From assembly GCF_000153705.1 (NCBI RefSeq), contig NZ_DS022272.1, forward strand, positions 62,001 through 126,000: DNA of 64,000 bases, read 5' to 3'. The position numbers were made by a program, and so were the translations under genes. This DNA comes from Fulvimarina pelagi HTCC2506 (GTDB lineage: Bacteria > Pseudomonadota > Alphaproteobacteria > Rhizobiales > Rhizobiaceae). The notes under the pieces were generated by a model. That model was not told where the DNA came from, made no database searches, and saw only the letters and a list, made by a program, of their open reading frames with translations. Positions 28,095 to 36,964 of the stretch are shown in pieces; within the stretch, counting starts at the first letter, position 1; the number at the start of each line of letters is the position of its first letter.

Positions 28095-28304
28095 TCAGCC
28101 CTGCGCGCCCTCGGGCGGCTTCTTGCCGGCGCGAATGGCGGCGGCGCGATCGTCTTCGCTCATCTCCTCCCATTCCTGGACCTCCTTCGGTATGTCCTTG
28201 CCGATCAGGTCTTCGCCAAGTTTCTCGCCCTTGTAGCGCTTGTCGGTACGTTTGATCGCATTGCCGAAGCCGCCGTAATTTGCGTTGGTGTCGTTGTCGC
28301 CCAT
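28095..28304 (-). CDS. 69-residue hydrophilic protein
   Basis: ATG at 28304 (MGDNDTNANYGGFGNAIK) with a GGAGA element upstream. The protein is strongly charged (KRYKGEKLGEDLIGKDIPKEVQEW, then MSEDDRAAAIRAGKKPPEGA) with no hydrophobic core, so it is probably soluble and partly disordered. It faces ruvB divergently across about 170 bases. No function is recognised. Confidence 0.6.
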   Translation of the reverse strand: MGDNDTNANYGGFGNAIKRTDKRYKGEKLGEDLIGKDIPKEVQEWEEMSEDDRAAAIRAGKKPPEGAQG

Positions 28305-28471
28305 GAGATGTCTCCATTGCCTTCCTCTGCAAACGGTTCTGGCGACCGAAAGATGCGCCGGTGCGAGCGTTCCGAACGAAAAGCGAACGATTCCGTTGAA
28401 CCCGCTTGGCAAGGTCTCTATGCGTTGGACAGATACGATACTTCGCAGCCGCCCGCTGGAGCGCCCACTGA

Positions 28472-29518
28472 ATGAGCGAGACTTCCCGTCTGATTGCGCC
28501 TGAAAAGCGCGGCGAGGACATCGATATGACGCTGCGCCCCCAAGCGCTCGACGAGTTCGTCGGTCAGGCTCAGGCGCGGGCCAACCTCAAGGTCTTCATC
28601 GGCGCGGCCAAAGCCCGGGGCGAGGCGCTGGATCACGTGCTCTTCGTCGGGCCTCCGGGGCTCGGCAAGACGACGCTCGCCCAGATCATGGCGAAGGAGC
28701 TCGGCGTGAATTTTCGCGCGACCTCCGGGCCGGTGATCGCCAAGGCCGGCGATCTCGCCGCACTGCTCACCAATCTCGAGGAGCGCGACGTCCTCTTCAT
28801 CGACGAGATCCACCGGCTCAATCCGGCCGTGGAGGAAATTCTCTACCCGGCGATGGAGGATTTTCAGCTGGACCTCATCATCGGCGAGGGACCGGCCGCG
28901 CGCTCGGTGAAGATCGACCTGTCGAAGTTCACGCTGGTGGCGGCGACCACGCGTATCGGCCTTCTGACGACGCCGCTTCGCGACCGCTTCGGCATTCCGG
29001 TCCGGCTCAATTTCTATACGGTCGCAGAACTCGAACACATCGTGACACGCGGAGCGAGGTTGATGGGTCTCGCGATGGATAAGGCGGGGTCGCAAGAGAT
29101 CGCCCGCCGTTCCCGCGGCACACCGCGCATCGCGGGACGTCTCTTGCGCCGCGTGCGCGACTTCGCCGAGTTCGCCGGGGCGGGGACGGTGACACGGCAG
29201 ATCGCCGACGAAGCGCTATCCAGACTGGAAGTCGACAGCCTCGGCCTCGATCAACTCGACCGGCGCTATCTCGACCTGATCGCATTGAATTTTGGCGGCG
29301 GGCCGGTCGGGATCGAGACGATCGCGGCAGCACTTTCCGAGCCGCGCGATGCCATCGAGGACATCGTCGAGCCGTATCTGCTGCAGCAGGGCTTCATCCA
29401 GCGAACACCGCGCGGGAGGCTGATCACTCAGGTCGCATTCCGGCACTTGGGGCTCGCCTTGCCCGCCGGCTATCAGGGCGTCCAGTCAAGTCTCTTCGAG
29501 GAGCCCAGCGAGGGCTGA
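28472..29518 (+). CDS. ruvB: Holliday junction branch-migration helicase RuvB
   Basis: 348 residues, normal length. Walker [13 protein letters not shown] near 64, Walker [11 protein letters not shown] near 113, sensor [19 protein letters not shown], and the C-terminal winged-helix segment with IQRTPRGRL. RuvB is the hexameric motor that drives branch migration with RuvA. It is one of the few + strand genes here, and neither ruvA nor ruvC is beside it, unlike the common ruvCAB order. It ends 12 bases before the convergent metalloprotease gene. Confidence 0.97.
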   Translation: MSETSRLIAPEKRGEDIDMTLRPQALDEFVGQAQARANLKVFIGAAKARGEALDHVLFVGPPGLGKTTLAQIMAKELGVNFRATSGPVIAKAGDLAALLTNLEERDVLFIDEIHRLNPAVEEILYPAMEDFQLDLIIGEGPAARSVKIDLSKFTLVAATTRIGLLTTPLRDRFGIPVRLNFYTVAELEHIVTRGARLMGLAMDKAGSQEIARRSRGTPRIAGRLLRRVRDFAEFAGAGTVTRQIADEALSRLEVDSLGLDQLDRRYLDLIALNFGGGPVGIETIAAALSEPRDAIEDIVEPYLLQQGFIQRTPRGRLITQVAFRHLGLALPAGYQGVQSSLFEEPSEG

Positions 29519-29530
29519 GCGAATCTCGGC

Positions 29531-31048
29531 TTATTCCGCTACGACCTTATAGCGGGCGCCTGGTTGCACGCTGCCCGAAGCGCCAAGACCGTTCAGGAGG
29601 CGGAAAAGCGCAGCCGGTCGATCCACGCCGACCATCCGGCGCGAGAGACTGTCCACGGTGTCGCCCCCAGCCGCCGTAACCACTCGAATGCGGAGCGGTT
29701 TTAGTGAATTGCGCTCGGCAGTCGAGAGCATGCGGAAGGACGAGGAGACGGAATTCGAAATCGCGTCGACGCGAGCGGCGTTTTCCGTCGGGACTGCCGT
29801 CAAAAAGCGATAAACCTGCTTGCCGACGCGGACCACTGTGACGTCGAAGGCATAATCGCCGCCAGAAGCGCGTGCGGACACTGCTTCCAGCCCGCCGATC
29901 TGTTTGCGCCGGATGGTCGACTTGTCGAGGCCGCCGACCCAGCCGCTGGCGATGTAGTCCTCGAGCCTTGCCGAAGGTGAGAGCGCCACTCCGTCGAAGC
30001 GGATCGCGACATCGCCCGGACCCGTTGCGAGGACCGCTTCCGACGTGTTGTCGATGACGAAGTCTGCCGGCACGTCGAAGGCGATGCCGAGGCCCGGATG
30101 GTAGAATTTGCGTCCGCGAACATAGCCTTCCGAGGCCGAATCACCGAACAGGATGCCGTCGATGCCGTTGAGGTAGCGTTCGCGATCGGCCGAGCCGGTG
30201 CCGACCGGGCCCTGTTCGGAGGCGTGCCGCCTGGCAAGATTGATGCGTTGGGGCGCCGAGGGATGCGAAGCCAGGAAGTCTAGGCTCGGATTTTCTACCT
30301 GAAAGGCGTTGCGGAAGCTCGTATAAGCGTCCATGGCAGCAAGGAAGCGGCTTGCCGCATACGGATCAAAACCGGCGCGCGTGATGTGCTTGATGCCGAG
30401 GTCGTCGGCCTGAAGCTCCTGCTGACGGGAGAACTGTGCGACACTGATCCTGTTGCGGGCCAGTGCCATGCGGCCTGCCTGATCGCTGGCGAGAACCTCA
30501 GAGACAACGCGGCTTGCGATCTCGGCCTCCCGCTCGCGCTGCTGGCGTTCGATCCCGTGATTGGCTGATACATGCGCCATCTCGTGGCCGATTACAGCGG
30601 CGACTTCGGCGGAGTCGTTGGCAAGCGCCAGGAGACCACGCGTTATGTAGACGTAACCGCCCGGCAGGGCGAACGCGTTCACATTCGGCGAGTTGAGAAC
30701 GGTGATGTTATAGGCGCGCTCAGAATCGTCACTTGCAGCTTGCAGTTTGCCGACAACTCCAGCGAGCATGCGTTCGACCCGCGGGTCGGAATAGGCGCCG
30801 CCATAGGCAGCCAGAATTTTCGGATGCTGCGAACGGCCGATCCGGGACTGCGGATCCTGCGCTTGCGCTGTCTCGAAGGTTACAGGCGACCGTGATGCGG
30901 CATAGCCGGTCGTCAGATCGCTGCTGGAAAGGCCGAGGCCCTCCTCGAGGGTCGTGCAGGAGGCTGAGCCGAGAAGAAGCGTGGCGGCTGCGAAAAGACC
31001 CAGCCGCCGCAGAATCGTGTGACCAGCGTTGGACGCTTTTGCAATCAT
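29531..31048 (-). CDS. M48-family zinc metalloprotease, exported (BepA/LoiP-like)
   Basis: The start is placed at the ATG at 31048 (MIAKASNAGHTILRR), giving 505 residues. The N-terminal hydrophobic stretch ends in LLLGSASC, so a lipoprotein is possible though the lipobox is imperfect. The M48 motif HEMAHVSANHG lies near 152 and the third ligand Glu in QQELQADDLG near 215. After residue about 300 comes a long extra domain. The last 50 residues (VTAAGGDTVDSLSRRMVG) look like a LysM-type cell-wall binding fold. Such proteases clear misfolded outer-membrane proteins in the periplasm. Confidence 0.88.
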   Translation of the reverse strand: MIAKASNAGHTILRRLGLFAAATLLLGSASCTTLEEGLGLSSSDLTTGYAASRSPVTFETAQAQDPQSRIGRSQHPKILAAYGGAYSDPRVERMLAGVVGKLQAASDDSERAYNITVLNSPNVNAFALPGGYVYITRGLLALANDSAEVAAVIGHEMAHVSANHGIERQQREREAEIASRVVSEVLASDQAGRMALARNRISVAQFSRQQELQADDLGIKHITRAGFDPYAASRFLAAMDAYTSFRNAFQVENPSLDFLASHPSAPQRINLARRHASEQGPVGTGSADRERYLNGIDGILFGDSASEGYVRGRKFYHPGLGIAFDVPADFVIDNTSEAVLATGPGDVAIRFDGVALSPSARLEDYIASGWVGGLDKSTIRRKQIGGLEAVSARASGGDYAFDVTVVRVGKQVYRFLTAVPTENAARVDAISNSVSSSFRMLSTAERNSLKPLRIRVVTAAGGDTVDSLSRRMVGVDRPAALFRLLNGLGASGSVQPGARYKVVAE

Positions 31049-31304
31049 GCTATTCGAAGTTCGCCTCAATCTCTTGCCGCAACGCGACGGGTAGCCGTCA
31101 CCCGCATTGGTCCGCGCCAATATTTTCCTTTAAGCGTTTGCGGCAGTCCCCCGATAGAGTGAACGCGCAACAGAGCGGTCCTCAACCGGCATCGTCCCCA
31201 CGACGCGGCATATTCGGTCGTAGGCGGAGATTGAGGTTTCAATTGGGCGTTCGATTGATTCCAAAGGCGATTCGCTGCGAAGCCGGGCGTGCGATATTCG
31301 AAGA

Positions 31305-32060
31305 TCAGATCGCGTCCAGCCGCCTCGAATGGTCCTGGGACCCGAGATAGCGGCGAACGTCCTCCGGTGCTGCTTCGCCCAGCATATTTTCGACCGGGCC
31401 GACATGGGCGATGCGCCCTTGATCGAGAAACGCGACGCGATCGGCATAGCTGCGGGCATCTTCGGGATGATGGGTCACCATCAGGATCGTCAGCGGGGTC
31501 TCGGTGAATTCGCTACGCAACTGCCTTAGGGTTTTCATCATGTCGCGGCGAAGGGCAGGGCCGAGAGACGCGAACGGCTCGTCGAGGAGAAGCAGAGGCT
31601 GGCGGCGCAGGAAAGCGCGAGCGAGGGCCGCGCGCTGGCGTTCGCCGCCGGACAGTTCGTGTGGCTTGCGCCCACCTTTGCCGCCGAGGCCGACGGTATC
31701 GAGAATGTTCTCTATTCGCCCGCGTTCGTGCGGGGCTACCCTGCGGTTTGGCGCGATGCCAAGGGCGACATTTTGAAAGACCGTCAGATGCGGGAAGAGG
31801 TTGTTGTCCTGAAAGACGATCGAGAGCGGGCGCTCCGAGGGACCTTTCCCGCTGACGTCCTCTTCGGCGATCGAAATGCTGCCGCTCGTTAGCGGCAGGA
31901 AGCCGGCGACCATGTCCATCAGCGTCGACTTGCCGGCGCCGCTCGGGCCGATCAGGGCAAGCCATTCGCCGGGCATCAGCTCCAGATCGAGCGTGACGGA
32001 CCAGTCGTCGCGCGCAAAGACCGCCTGATCGAGTTTGAGGGCTGGTCGGGGATCGCTCAT
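31305..32060 (-). CDS. thiQ: Thiamine ABC transporter ATPase
   Basis: 251 residues: Walker A GPSGAGKSTL near 40, signature LSGGERQRAALARA near 135, Walker B PLLLLDEPFASLG, and the H-loop MVTHHPEDA. Its start overlaps the permease stop by 4 bases. With ThiP and ThiB it imports thiamine and thiamine phosphates. As the third gene behind a TPP riboswitch its assignment is secure. Confidence 0.95.
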   Translation of the reverse strand: MSDPRPALKLDQAVFARDDWSVTLDLELMPGEWLALIGPSGAGKSTLMDMVAGFLPLTSGSISIAEEDVSGKGPSERPLSIVFQDNNLFPHLTVFQNVALGIAPNRRVAPHERGRIENILDTVGLGGKGGRKPHELSGGERQRAALARAFLRRQPLLLLDEPFASLGPALRRDMMKTLRQLRSEFTETPLTILMVTHHPEDARSYADRVAFLDQGRIAHVGPVENMLGEAAPEDVRRYLGSQDHSRRLDAI

Positions 32061-33676
32061 TTCGCTTTCGCCTCGATCGCGCTCGTCCGCTCGGCGAACC
32101 AGATCAGCGCCAGACAGACGACGCCGAGGATAAGCGCGAGACCCGCCGCATCATCGGTGCGGTAACTACCCATGCGCTGGTAGAGTAGATAGGGGAGCGT
32201 CGTGAATTCGCGATTGCCGAAGAGCGCGATCGCGCCGAGATCGCCCAGCGAAATCGCGATGGCAAGCGCGAAGGCAAGGCCGACCGGACGCCTGAGGGCC
32301 GGCCAATCGAGCAGGCGAAAGCGGCGGAAGCCCGTCATACCGAGGCTGTCGGCGAGCTTCTCGTAGCGGTTATGGGCCGCCGCGAAGCCCGGACCCAGAA
32401 TACGCACCGCGAAGGGCACGGCCATCGCCATATTGGTGAGAACGACGATGTAGGGTGCGGCGGAGAAGACGCTTGTCACTTCGCGCAGGCCGAGGAACCA
32501 GCCGGCGCCTACGACGACCGGCGGGACGACGAGAACGAGGCTCGCGGCGATCTCTAGCGCGCGGCGTGGGAGGGGCATCGTCAGCGTCATGCGACGCTCG
32601 GCGCTCGCCAGCGCTTCGACGCCGAGCAGAATCAGCACCGAGAGGAATAGGGCGAGAAGCCCGGAGGTGAACGCGACCCAGAGGCTGGTGAAGAGCGCAT
32701 CGAGGACCGCCGCCTCGGAAAGCAGCCGCCACAGATCGGCGGTGATGCCGGCGAGCACGATCGCGACGAAGGGCGAGAGCACGAAGAAGAGACCGAGGAT
32801 GAGGACGACTGCATCATAGCCCCGCCGAATTGGTCCTGCGCGGTCCCAGCGCGTCGCACGGCCGCCGAGGCCGAACTGGCCGGCATCCGACCCACCGAGG
32901 CGGTTCGCGACCGTGAGGATGATCGCCGTCAGACCGATCTGCAGAAGCGACAGCGCGACGGCGCGGCCCGGATCGAATTCGTAGCGCAACGTCTGGTAGA
33001 TCGCGACCTCCAGGGTCGTCGCGCCAGGACCCCCGCCGAGGACGAGAACGATGGTGAAGCTCGTCGCGCAGAGCATGAAGATGAGGCTAGCCGCTGCCGG
33101 CAGCACGGTGCGGATCGCCGGCCATTCGACGAGCCGGAACGTCGTCCAAGGCGAGAAGGAGAGCTGACCGGCGAGTTTCCAGCTTTCCTTCGGAACGTCG
33201 TCCAAGGCTGCGATCATCAGCCGGGCGGCGAGCGGCAGGTTGAAGAAGACATGGGCGATGAGGATGCCCGAGAGACCATAGATCGAAAAGCGCGGCAGTC
33301 CTAAGAACGCACCGACATCGGCGACGACGCCGTTCCGCCCCCAGACGGTGATGATCGCCAGCGCCCCGACGAGTACAGGTAGCGCCTGGGGCAGGAGGAA
33401 GATGCGCAGGACGACGCTCCTTCCTGGAAAACGCGAACGGTGCAGGGCGCTGGCCAGCGGGATCGCGCCGATAACCGATAGCAGTGTCGAGAGCGCGGCC
33501 TGTTCCAGCGTGAAGAGCGTGACGCCGCGCAGATAAGGATCGGTCAGTATTGCAAGTAATGGTAGCTCGCCGTCGGTGCCGGCGGCGAGCACGACGAAGC
33601 CGCCGGCCAGGAAGCCGGTGAGGAGGAGGGCGGCGGCCACCCCGAGGATCAGCCGGATCGTCCGGTCCCGAGCCAT
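32057..33676 (-). CDS. thiP: Thiamine ABC transporter permease
   Basis: 539 residues with about twelve hydrophobic spans in two homologous halves, the typical fused ThiP layout. The EAA-type cytoplasmic loops are visible (DVPKESWKLAGQLSFSPWTTFR in the first half and YEKLADSLGMTGFRRFR in the second). It lies 28 bases after thiB and overlaps thiQ. Confidence 0.94.
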   Translation of the reverse strand: MARDRTIRLILGVAAALLLTGFLAGGFVVLAAGTDGELPLLAILTDPYLRGVTLFTLEQAALSTLLSVIGAIPLASALHRSRFPGRSVVLRIFLLPQALPVLVGALAIITVWGRNGVVADVGAFLGLPRFSIYGLSGILIAHVFFNLPLAARLMIAALDDVPKESWKLAGQLSFSPWTTFRLVEWPAIRTVLPAAASLIFMLCATSFTIVLVLGGGPGATTLEVAIYQTLRYEFDPGRAVALSLLQIGLTAIILTVANRLGGSDAGQFGLGGRATRWDRAGPIRRGYDAVVLILGLFFVLSPFVAIVLAGITADLWRLLSEAAVLDALFTSLWVAFTSGLLALFLSVLILLGVEALASAERRMTLTMPLPRRALEIAASLVLVVPPVVVGAGWFLGLREVTSVFSAAPYIVVLTNMAMAVPFAVRILGPGFAAAHNRYEKLADSLGMTGFRRFRLLDWPALRRPVGLAFALAIAISLGDLGAIALFGNREFTTLPYLLYQRMGSYRTDDAAGLALILGVVCLALIWFAERTSAIEAKAK

Positions 33677-33704
33677 GCGCGCTGCGCTTTCCGTTCAGCG
33701 CCGA

Positions 33705-34733
33705 TCAGCGCCCGAGCGCCTCCAACCATTCCTGTGTCCAGGCCTGACGGTTCTCCGCGACCGTTTCGGGGTCGATGTAGAGCGGGTTCTCGACTTCGAT
33801 CAGCTTGTCGAAAGCCTCCGGCAGATCGACGCCATCGATCACCGGATAGGCCCAGTTGCCGGTGGGAATGACCGACTGAAAATCCTCGGTCAGGATGAAA
33901 TCGAGGAATTTGCGCGCAAGCTCTGGCGTATCGGTGCCTTCCAACATGCCGGCTACCTCGATCTGCAGGTAGAGCCCTTCGGAGAATTCGGCCGCCGTGT
34001 AGCGCTCGGTCTCCTCCTCGATCATATGATAGGCGGGGGACGTCGAATAGCTGACGACGAGCGGCACCTCGCCCGAGGTGAAAAGCCCGTAGGCCTCCGA
34101 CCAGCCGGGCGTGACCGTGAGGATGCGGTCCGACAGCTCTTCCCACTTCGCCTTGGCGTCCTCGCCGTAGACCGCCTTCATCCAGAGCAGGAAGCCGAGA
34201 CCCGGCGTCGAGGTGCGTGGGTCCTCGATGGCGATCTTCTGCTCAGAATCGCCGGTGACGAGGGCATTGAGGCTTTTTGGCCAGTCGCCTGCTTCTTCGG
34301 TGTCGACCATGACGGCGAGATAGGAATAGTCGAACGGCACGAAGGTGTCGTCGTTGTAGTCGACCGGGAGGGCGAGTGGCGAGAGGTCGGTTTCGCTCGA
34401 CGCGAAGAGGCCAGTGGCCTTGGCTTCGGGCACGAGATCAGTCGTAAGGCCGATTACGGCGTCCGCCGGGGAGGACGCTCCTTCGAGTTTCAGCCGGTTG
34501 AGGATCGCGACGCCGTCGGCAAGGCCTTCGAACTGGAGATCGCATTCGCACTTCGCCTCGAAGGCCGCCTCGATCTTCGGGCCGGGGCCCCATTCGGGGA
34601 CGAAGCTTTCATAGGTGTAGATGGTAAGGACCGGCTTCTCGCCATCCTGTGCGCGTGCCGAGGACGCGTAGCCCGCTGCGGCAGCAACGGCGACCAGACC
34701 AGCCAAGTTGAAGGAAAAGTTCGAATACGCCAC
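33705..34733 (-). CDS. thiB: Thiamine-binding periplasmic protein
   Basis: The start is read as GTG at 34733 because a strong GAGGGAGG site sits 5 bases upstream; the ATG at 34778 lies further up, without such a site. This gives 342 residues with a signal peptide (AGLVAVAAAAGYASSARAQ). The mature start VLTIYTYESFVPEWGPGP and LNRLKLEG match ThiB. It binds thiamine/TPP and delivers it to ThiPQ. The gene is preceded by a TPP riboswitch. Confidence 0.94.
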   Translation of the reverse strand: MAYSNFSFNLAGLVAVAAAAGYASSARAQDGEKPVLTIYTYESFVPEWGPGPKIEAAFEAKCECDLQFEGLADGVAILNRLKLEGASSPADAVIGLTTDLVPEAKATGLFASSETDLSPLALPVDYNDDTFVPFDYSYLAVMVDTEEAGDWPKSLNALVTGDSEQKIAIEDPRTSTPGLGFLLWMKAVYGEDAKAKWEELSDRILTVTPGWSEAYGLFTSGEVPLVVSYSTSPAYHMIEEETERYTAAEFSEGLYLQIEVAGMLEGTDTPELARKFLDFILTEDFQSVIPTGNWAYPVIDGVDLPEAFDKLIEVENPLYIDPETVAENRQAWTQEWLEALGR

Positions 34734-34805
34734 TGTGGCCTCCCTCGAAATCGTTTCGAAAGGAAGCTGGCGAGCCAAGGCCGCGATGGATCGAAGCCGG
34801 CGCCC

Positions 34806-34898
34806 TCATTCCCTCCGCCGGCATGATCCGGATCAGGTTCGACGGGTCGGCCTCTTGCCTCTCAGCCTGCGTCGGATACGCGGCACCCCGTGTGAGCA
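34806..34898 (-). ncRNA. TPP riboswitch (THI element) controlling thiBPQ
   Basis: Read on the minus strand, the block shows the classic order: ACGGGGTGCC, GGCTGAGAGG, GACCCGT, ACCTGATCCGGATCATGCC, GGCGGAGGGAA. These are the conserved TPP-sensing helices and loops. It ends about 75 bases before the GTG start of thiB. No T-run terminator follows, so control is more likely on translation, but this is inferred. Confidence 0.95.
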
Positions 34899-35039
34899 TT
34901 TTGCGGAACATTAAAGCGTTTCGGCCGGAAGGGAAGCGGCTCAGCGTGGGTGTCGAATGGCAAACGCGCGTCGTCGATGGTTGTTATCGCCTCGTCTCGC
35001 GTCTTGGCCGCAGCAGCGTGCGCTCCATTCTCAAAGTCC

Positions 35040-35681
35040 ATGACGGAATTCGCAGTTCTCCTTGCCGGCGAGATCGCGCCGACCGAACGCCTGAAAGCAC
35101 GCCTTCAGCCCTGCCGTGTCGTCGCAGCGGATGCCGGGATCGACCACGCCCATGCGCTCGGGCTCAAACCCGAGCTCTGGCTGGGCGACTTCGATTCGGC
35201 GGAAACCTCAATCAGATCCGCTAGCGCGATCGAAACGCGGTCCTATCCGACCGGCAAGGACAAGACCGATGGCGAGCTCGCCATCGAAGCTGCCATCGAG
35301 CGGGGCGCGACCAGCATCATCATCGCTGGCGCTCTCGGCGGGCCACGCAGCGACCATGCCTTCTCCAACCTCGTCCTCGCTCTGCGCTACGCCGAACAGG
35401 GCATCGCGATCGAACTCGACGACGGCCGCGAACGCGGCTGGCCGCTCCAACCCGGAAATCGGCTGGAGATCGATCTCAAGCTGGGCACGCAATTCTCAAT
35501 CCTGAAGTTCTCGGACGTTACGGGCCTCATGATCACCGGCGCCGTCTACCCGCTCGACAATGTCGCGGTGCCCTTTGCCTCGATCCTCACCCAGTCGAAC
35601 GAGGCGACCGGACCGATTTCGGTGTTCATGGCCGAAGGCCATGCGATCCTTCTCGCGCAGGTCGATCCTGCGGTCCGATGA
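35040..35681 (+). CDS. Thiamine pyrophosphokinase
   Basis: The start is set at the ATG at 35040 (MTEFAVLLAGEIAP), giving 213 residues. Motifs fit the TPK family: VVAADAGIDHA near 30, LWLGDFDSAE near 50 with the metal aspartates, YPTGKDKTDGELAIEAA near 72 and GALGGPRSDHAFSN near 100, then a beta-rich C-terminal domain. It makes TPP from thiamine and ATP, so it completes a salvage unit with the divergent transporter. No riboswitch is seen on its own side. Confidence 0.92.
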   Translation: MTEFAVLLAGEIAPTERLKARLQPCRVVAADAGIDHAHALGLKPELWLGDFDSAETSIRSASAIETRSYPTGKDKTDGELAIEAAIERGATSIIIAGALGGPRSDHAFSNLVLALRYAEQGIAIELDDGRERGWPLQPGNRLEIDLKLGTQFSILKFSDVTGLMITGAVYPLDNVAVPFASILTQSNEATGPISVFMAEGHAILLAQVDPAVR

Positions 35682-35869
35682 AGGCGTCTTGCAGCTCTGA
35701 CCGCCTGAAACGGGCCTGTGAAAGCGCGCAGATGCAGCAGCTGTGACACAACGCTCGGCATTGCGGTGTGGGCCTTGGCCCGACGCACCACGCGTTCTTA
35801 TGGATCGGTGAAATCCGCCCAAGCACAGGTTTCGCGCTGATCAGCTTTATTCTATAAGGTCGTCTGCGT

Positions 35870-35946
35870 GGTCCCGTAGCTCAGCAGGATAGAGCATCAG
35901 ATTCCTAATCTGAGGGTCACAGGTTCGAATCCTGTCGGGATCACCA
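35870..35946 (+). tRNA. tRNA-Arg (anticodon CCT)
   Basis: A 77-base cloverleaf folds by eye: acceptor GGTCCCG with CGGGATC (one G-U), D arm GCTC/GAGC, anticodon stem TCAGA/TCTGA with loop TTCCTAA (anticodon CCT), T arm ACAGG-TTCGAAT-CCTGT, discriminator A and encoded CCA. It marks the change from ordinary chromosome on the left to the defence/mobile region on the right and could be an integration site, though no adjacent integrase or repeated 3' end was found. Confidence 0.95.
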
Positions 35947-36220
35947 ATTCTGGCGCGACGCATAATCTGCAACAAAACCGCTATAGCCTGTAACTTTTCC
36001 TCGTTTCACGGTGGAATTAAGCCCTTTCGACGATTTCGCGAATTTCATGGTTAACGCCCGAATCAACCATAGGCTGTGGCCTCCGTCATGGGAGGACGTC
36101 CCGATCGAACGAGTAGATGATTCGAGGGTAACGCTCAGGCCGCCTGCTATCGGTCGAGCACGCTACGCGGATCGGCTTGTCGGTATTCAGCGATAGCGGG
36201 CCGTACGGCCGCTCGAATGA
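35947..36220. other. Gene-poor stretch directly after tRNA-Arg
   Basis: About 270 bases with no convincing gene. A 61-codon + strand frame from a GTG at 36011 (contains NARINHRLWPPSWEDVPIERV) is protein-like in part, but has no clear ribosome site and ends at 36196. With the next segment it looks like eroded island-edge DNA. No integrase was seen. Confidence 0.4.
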
Positions 36221-36964
36221 GTCTACGGTCAGCGCGACGATCTATCATGCCGGGGAATTGCAGGCACTCCGCCAGGAACCCTTGTCCATTACGGCCATGC
36301 GTATGGAGTCGCTTCTCGGACGAGCGTAGATGGGCCCAACATCAGTCTCAGGTATGATTCAGGCTCATCGTCTCGTGGCGAGCGATTCGAGTTCCGCGCC
36401 GTCGAGGCAGCCGAAACAAAAAACTTCGTCGAACCGATCGAAGTACCATTCCTTCCTCTCCCATGCCCATCGGGCCGCGAGAAGCTTTCTGTCGGCTTCG
36501 ACGGTGTCGTCGAGATCTTCAGTGAGGACGGATACATTCCACATCCACACATCGAGATTGTCATCGAACCCAAGTTCGACGAGGGCTGTCGTATCCTTCT
36601 AGTCAGGATGAGGCGACGCAAAGTAGCCGATACGCCTCTCCTAGCCTGGTGCAAGGCTCCATACGACGGCGCCAAGAAACTGAGAGCCTCGTTCTACCTT
36701 CGTTTCGGCGGCATTCCGGGGGAAGTCGCCATATTCGCTTCCATCGATCGTACCGGACGGGATGGGAAAGCCGAGGCTTTCTTGCTCTGCTATTCTTATC
36801 GTCATGTCTGCGGCCCGCATGACTGTCTCCGTTTGCGGCATCATGTCGGACGCAGATGGGGTGAGACTGGACGAGCCTTCAGCCAGCGTCCCGGGCTCAC
36901 AAGAGATTTACGTTGCCCCTCCGGCCTGATCCCGTTCCAGATCAATCGAGGCCGAGCGCCTTGA
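36221..36964 (+). pseudogene. Probable remnant coding frame between tRNA-Arg and the BREX operon
   Basis: One frame is open for about 247 codons between a stop at 36218 and TGA at 36962-36964, but has no ATG, GTG or TTG until 36608. Its middle is coding-like (VGFDGVVEIFSEDGY, HPHIEIVIEPKFDEG, LRASFYLRFGGIPGEVA) with G or C at third positions. The last part after about 36780 reads less like protein, and another frame looks better there, suggesting a frameshift. It seems to be a gene that lost its start and end. No family is recognised. It overlaps the 3' end of brxL by 23 bases on the opposite strand. Confidence 0.35.

Noticed and set aside
36289..36675. Minus-strand 128-codon frame next to brxL
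   Set aside because: Low-complexity Ser/Arg-rich text, no ribosome site; the opposite + frame is more coding-like.
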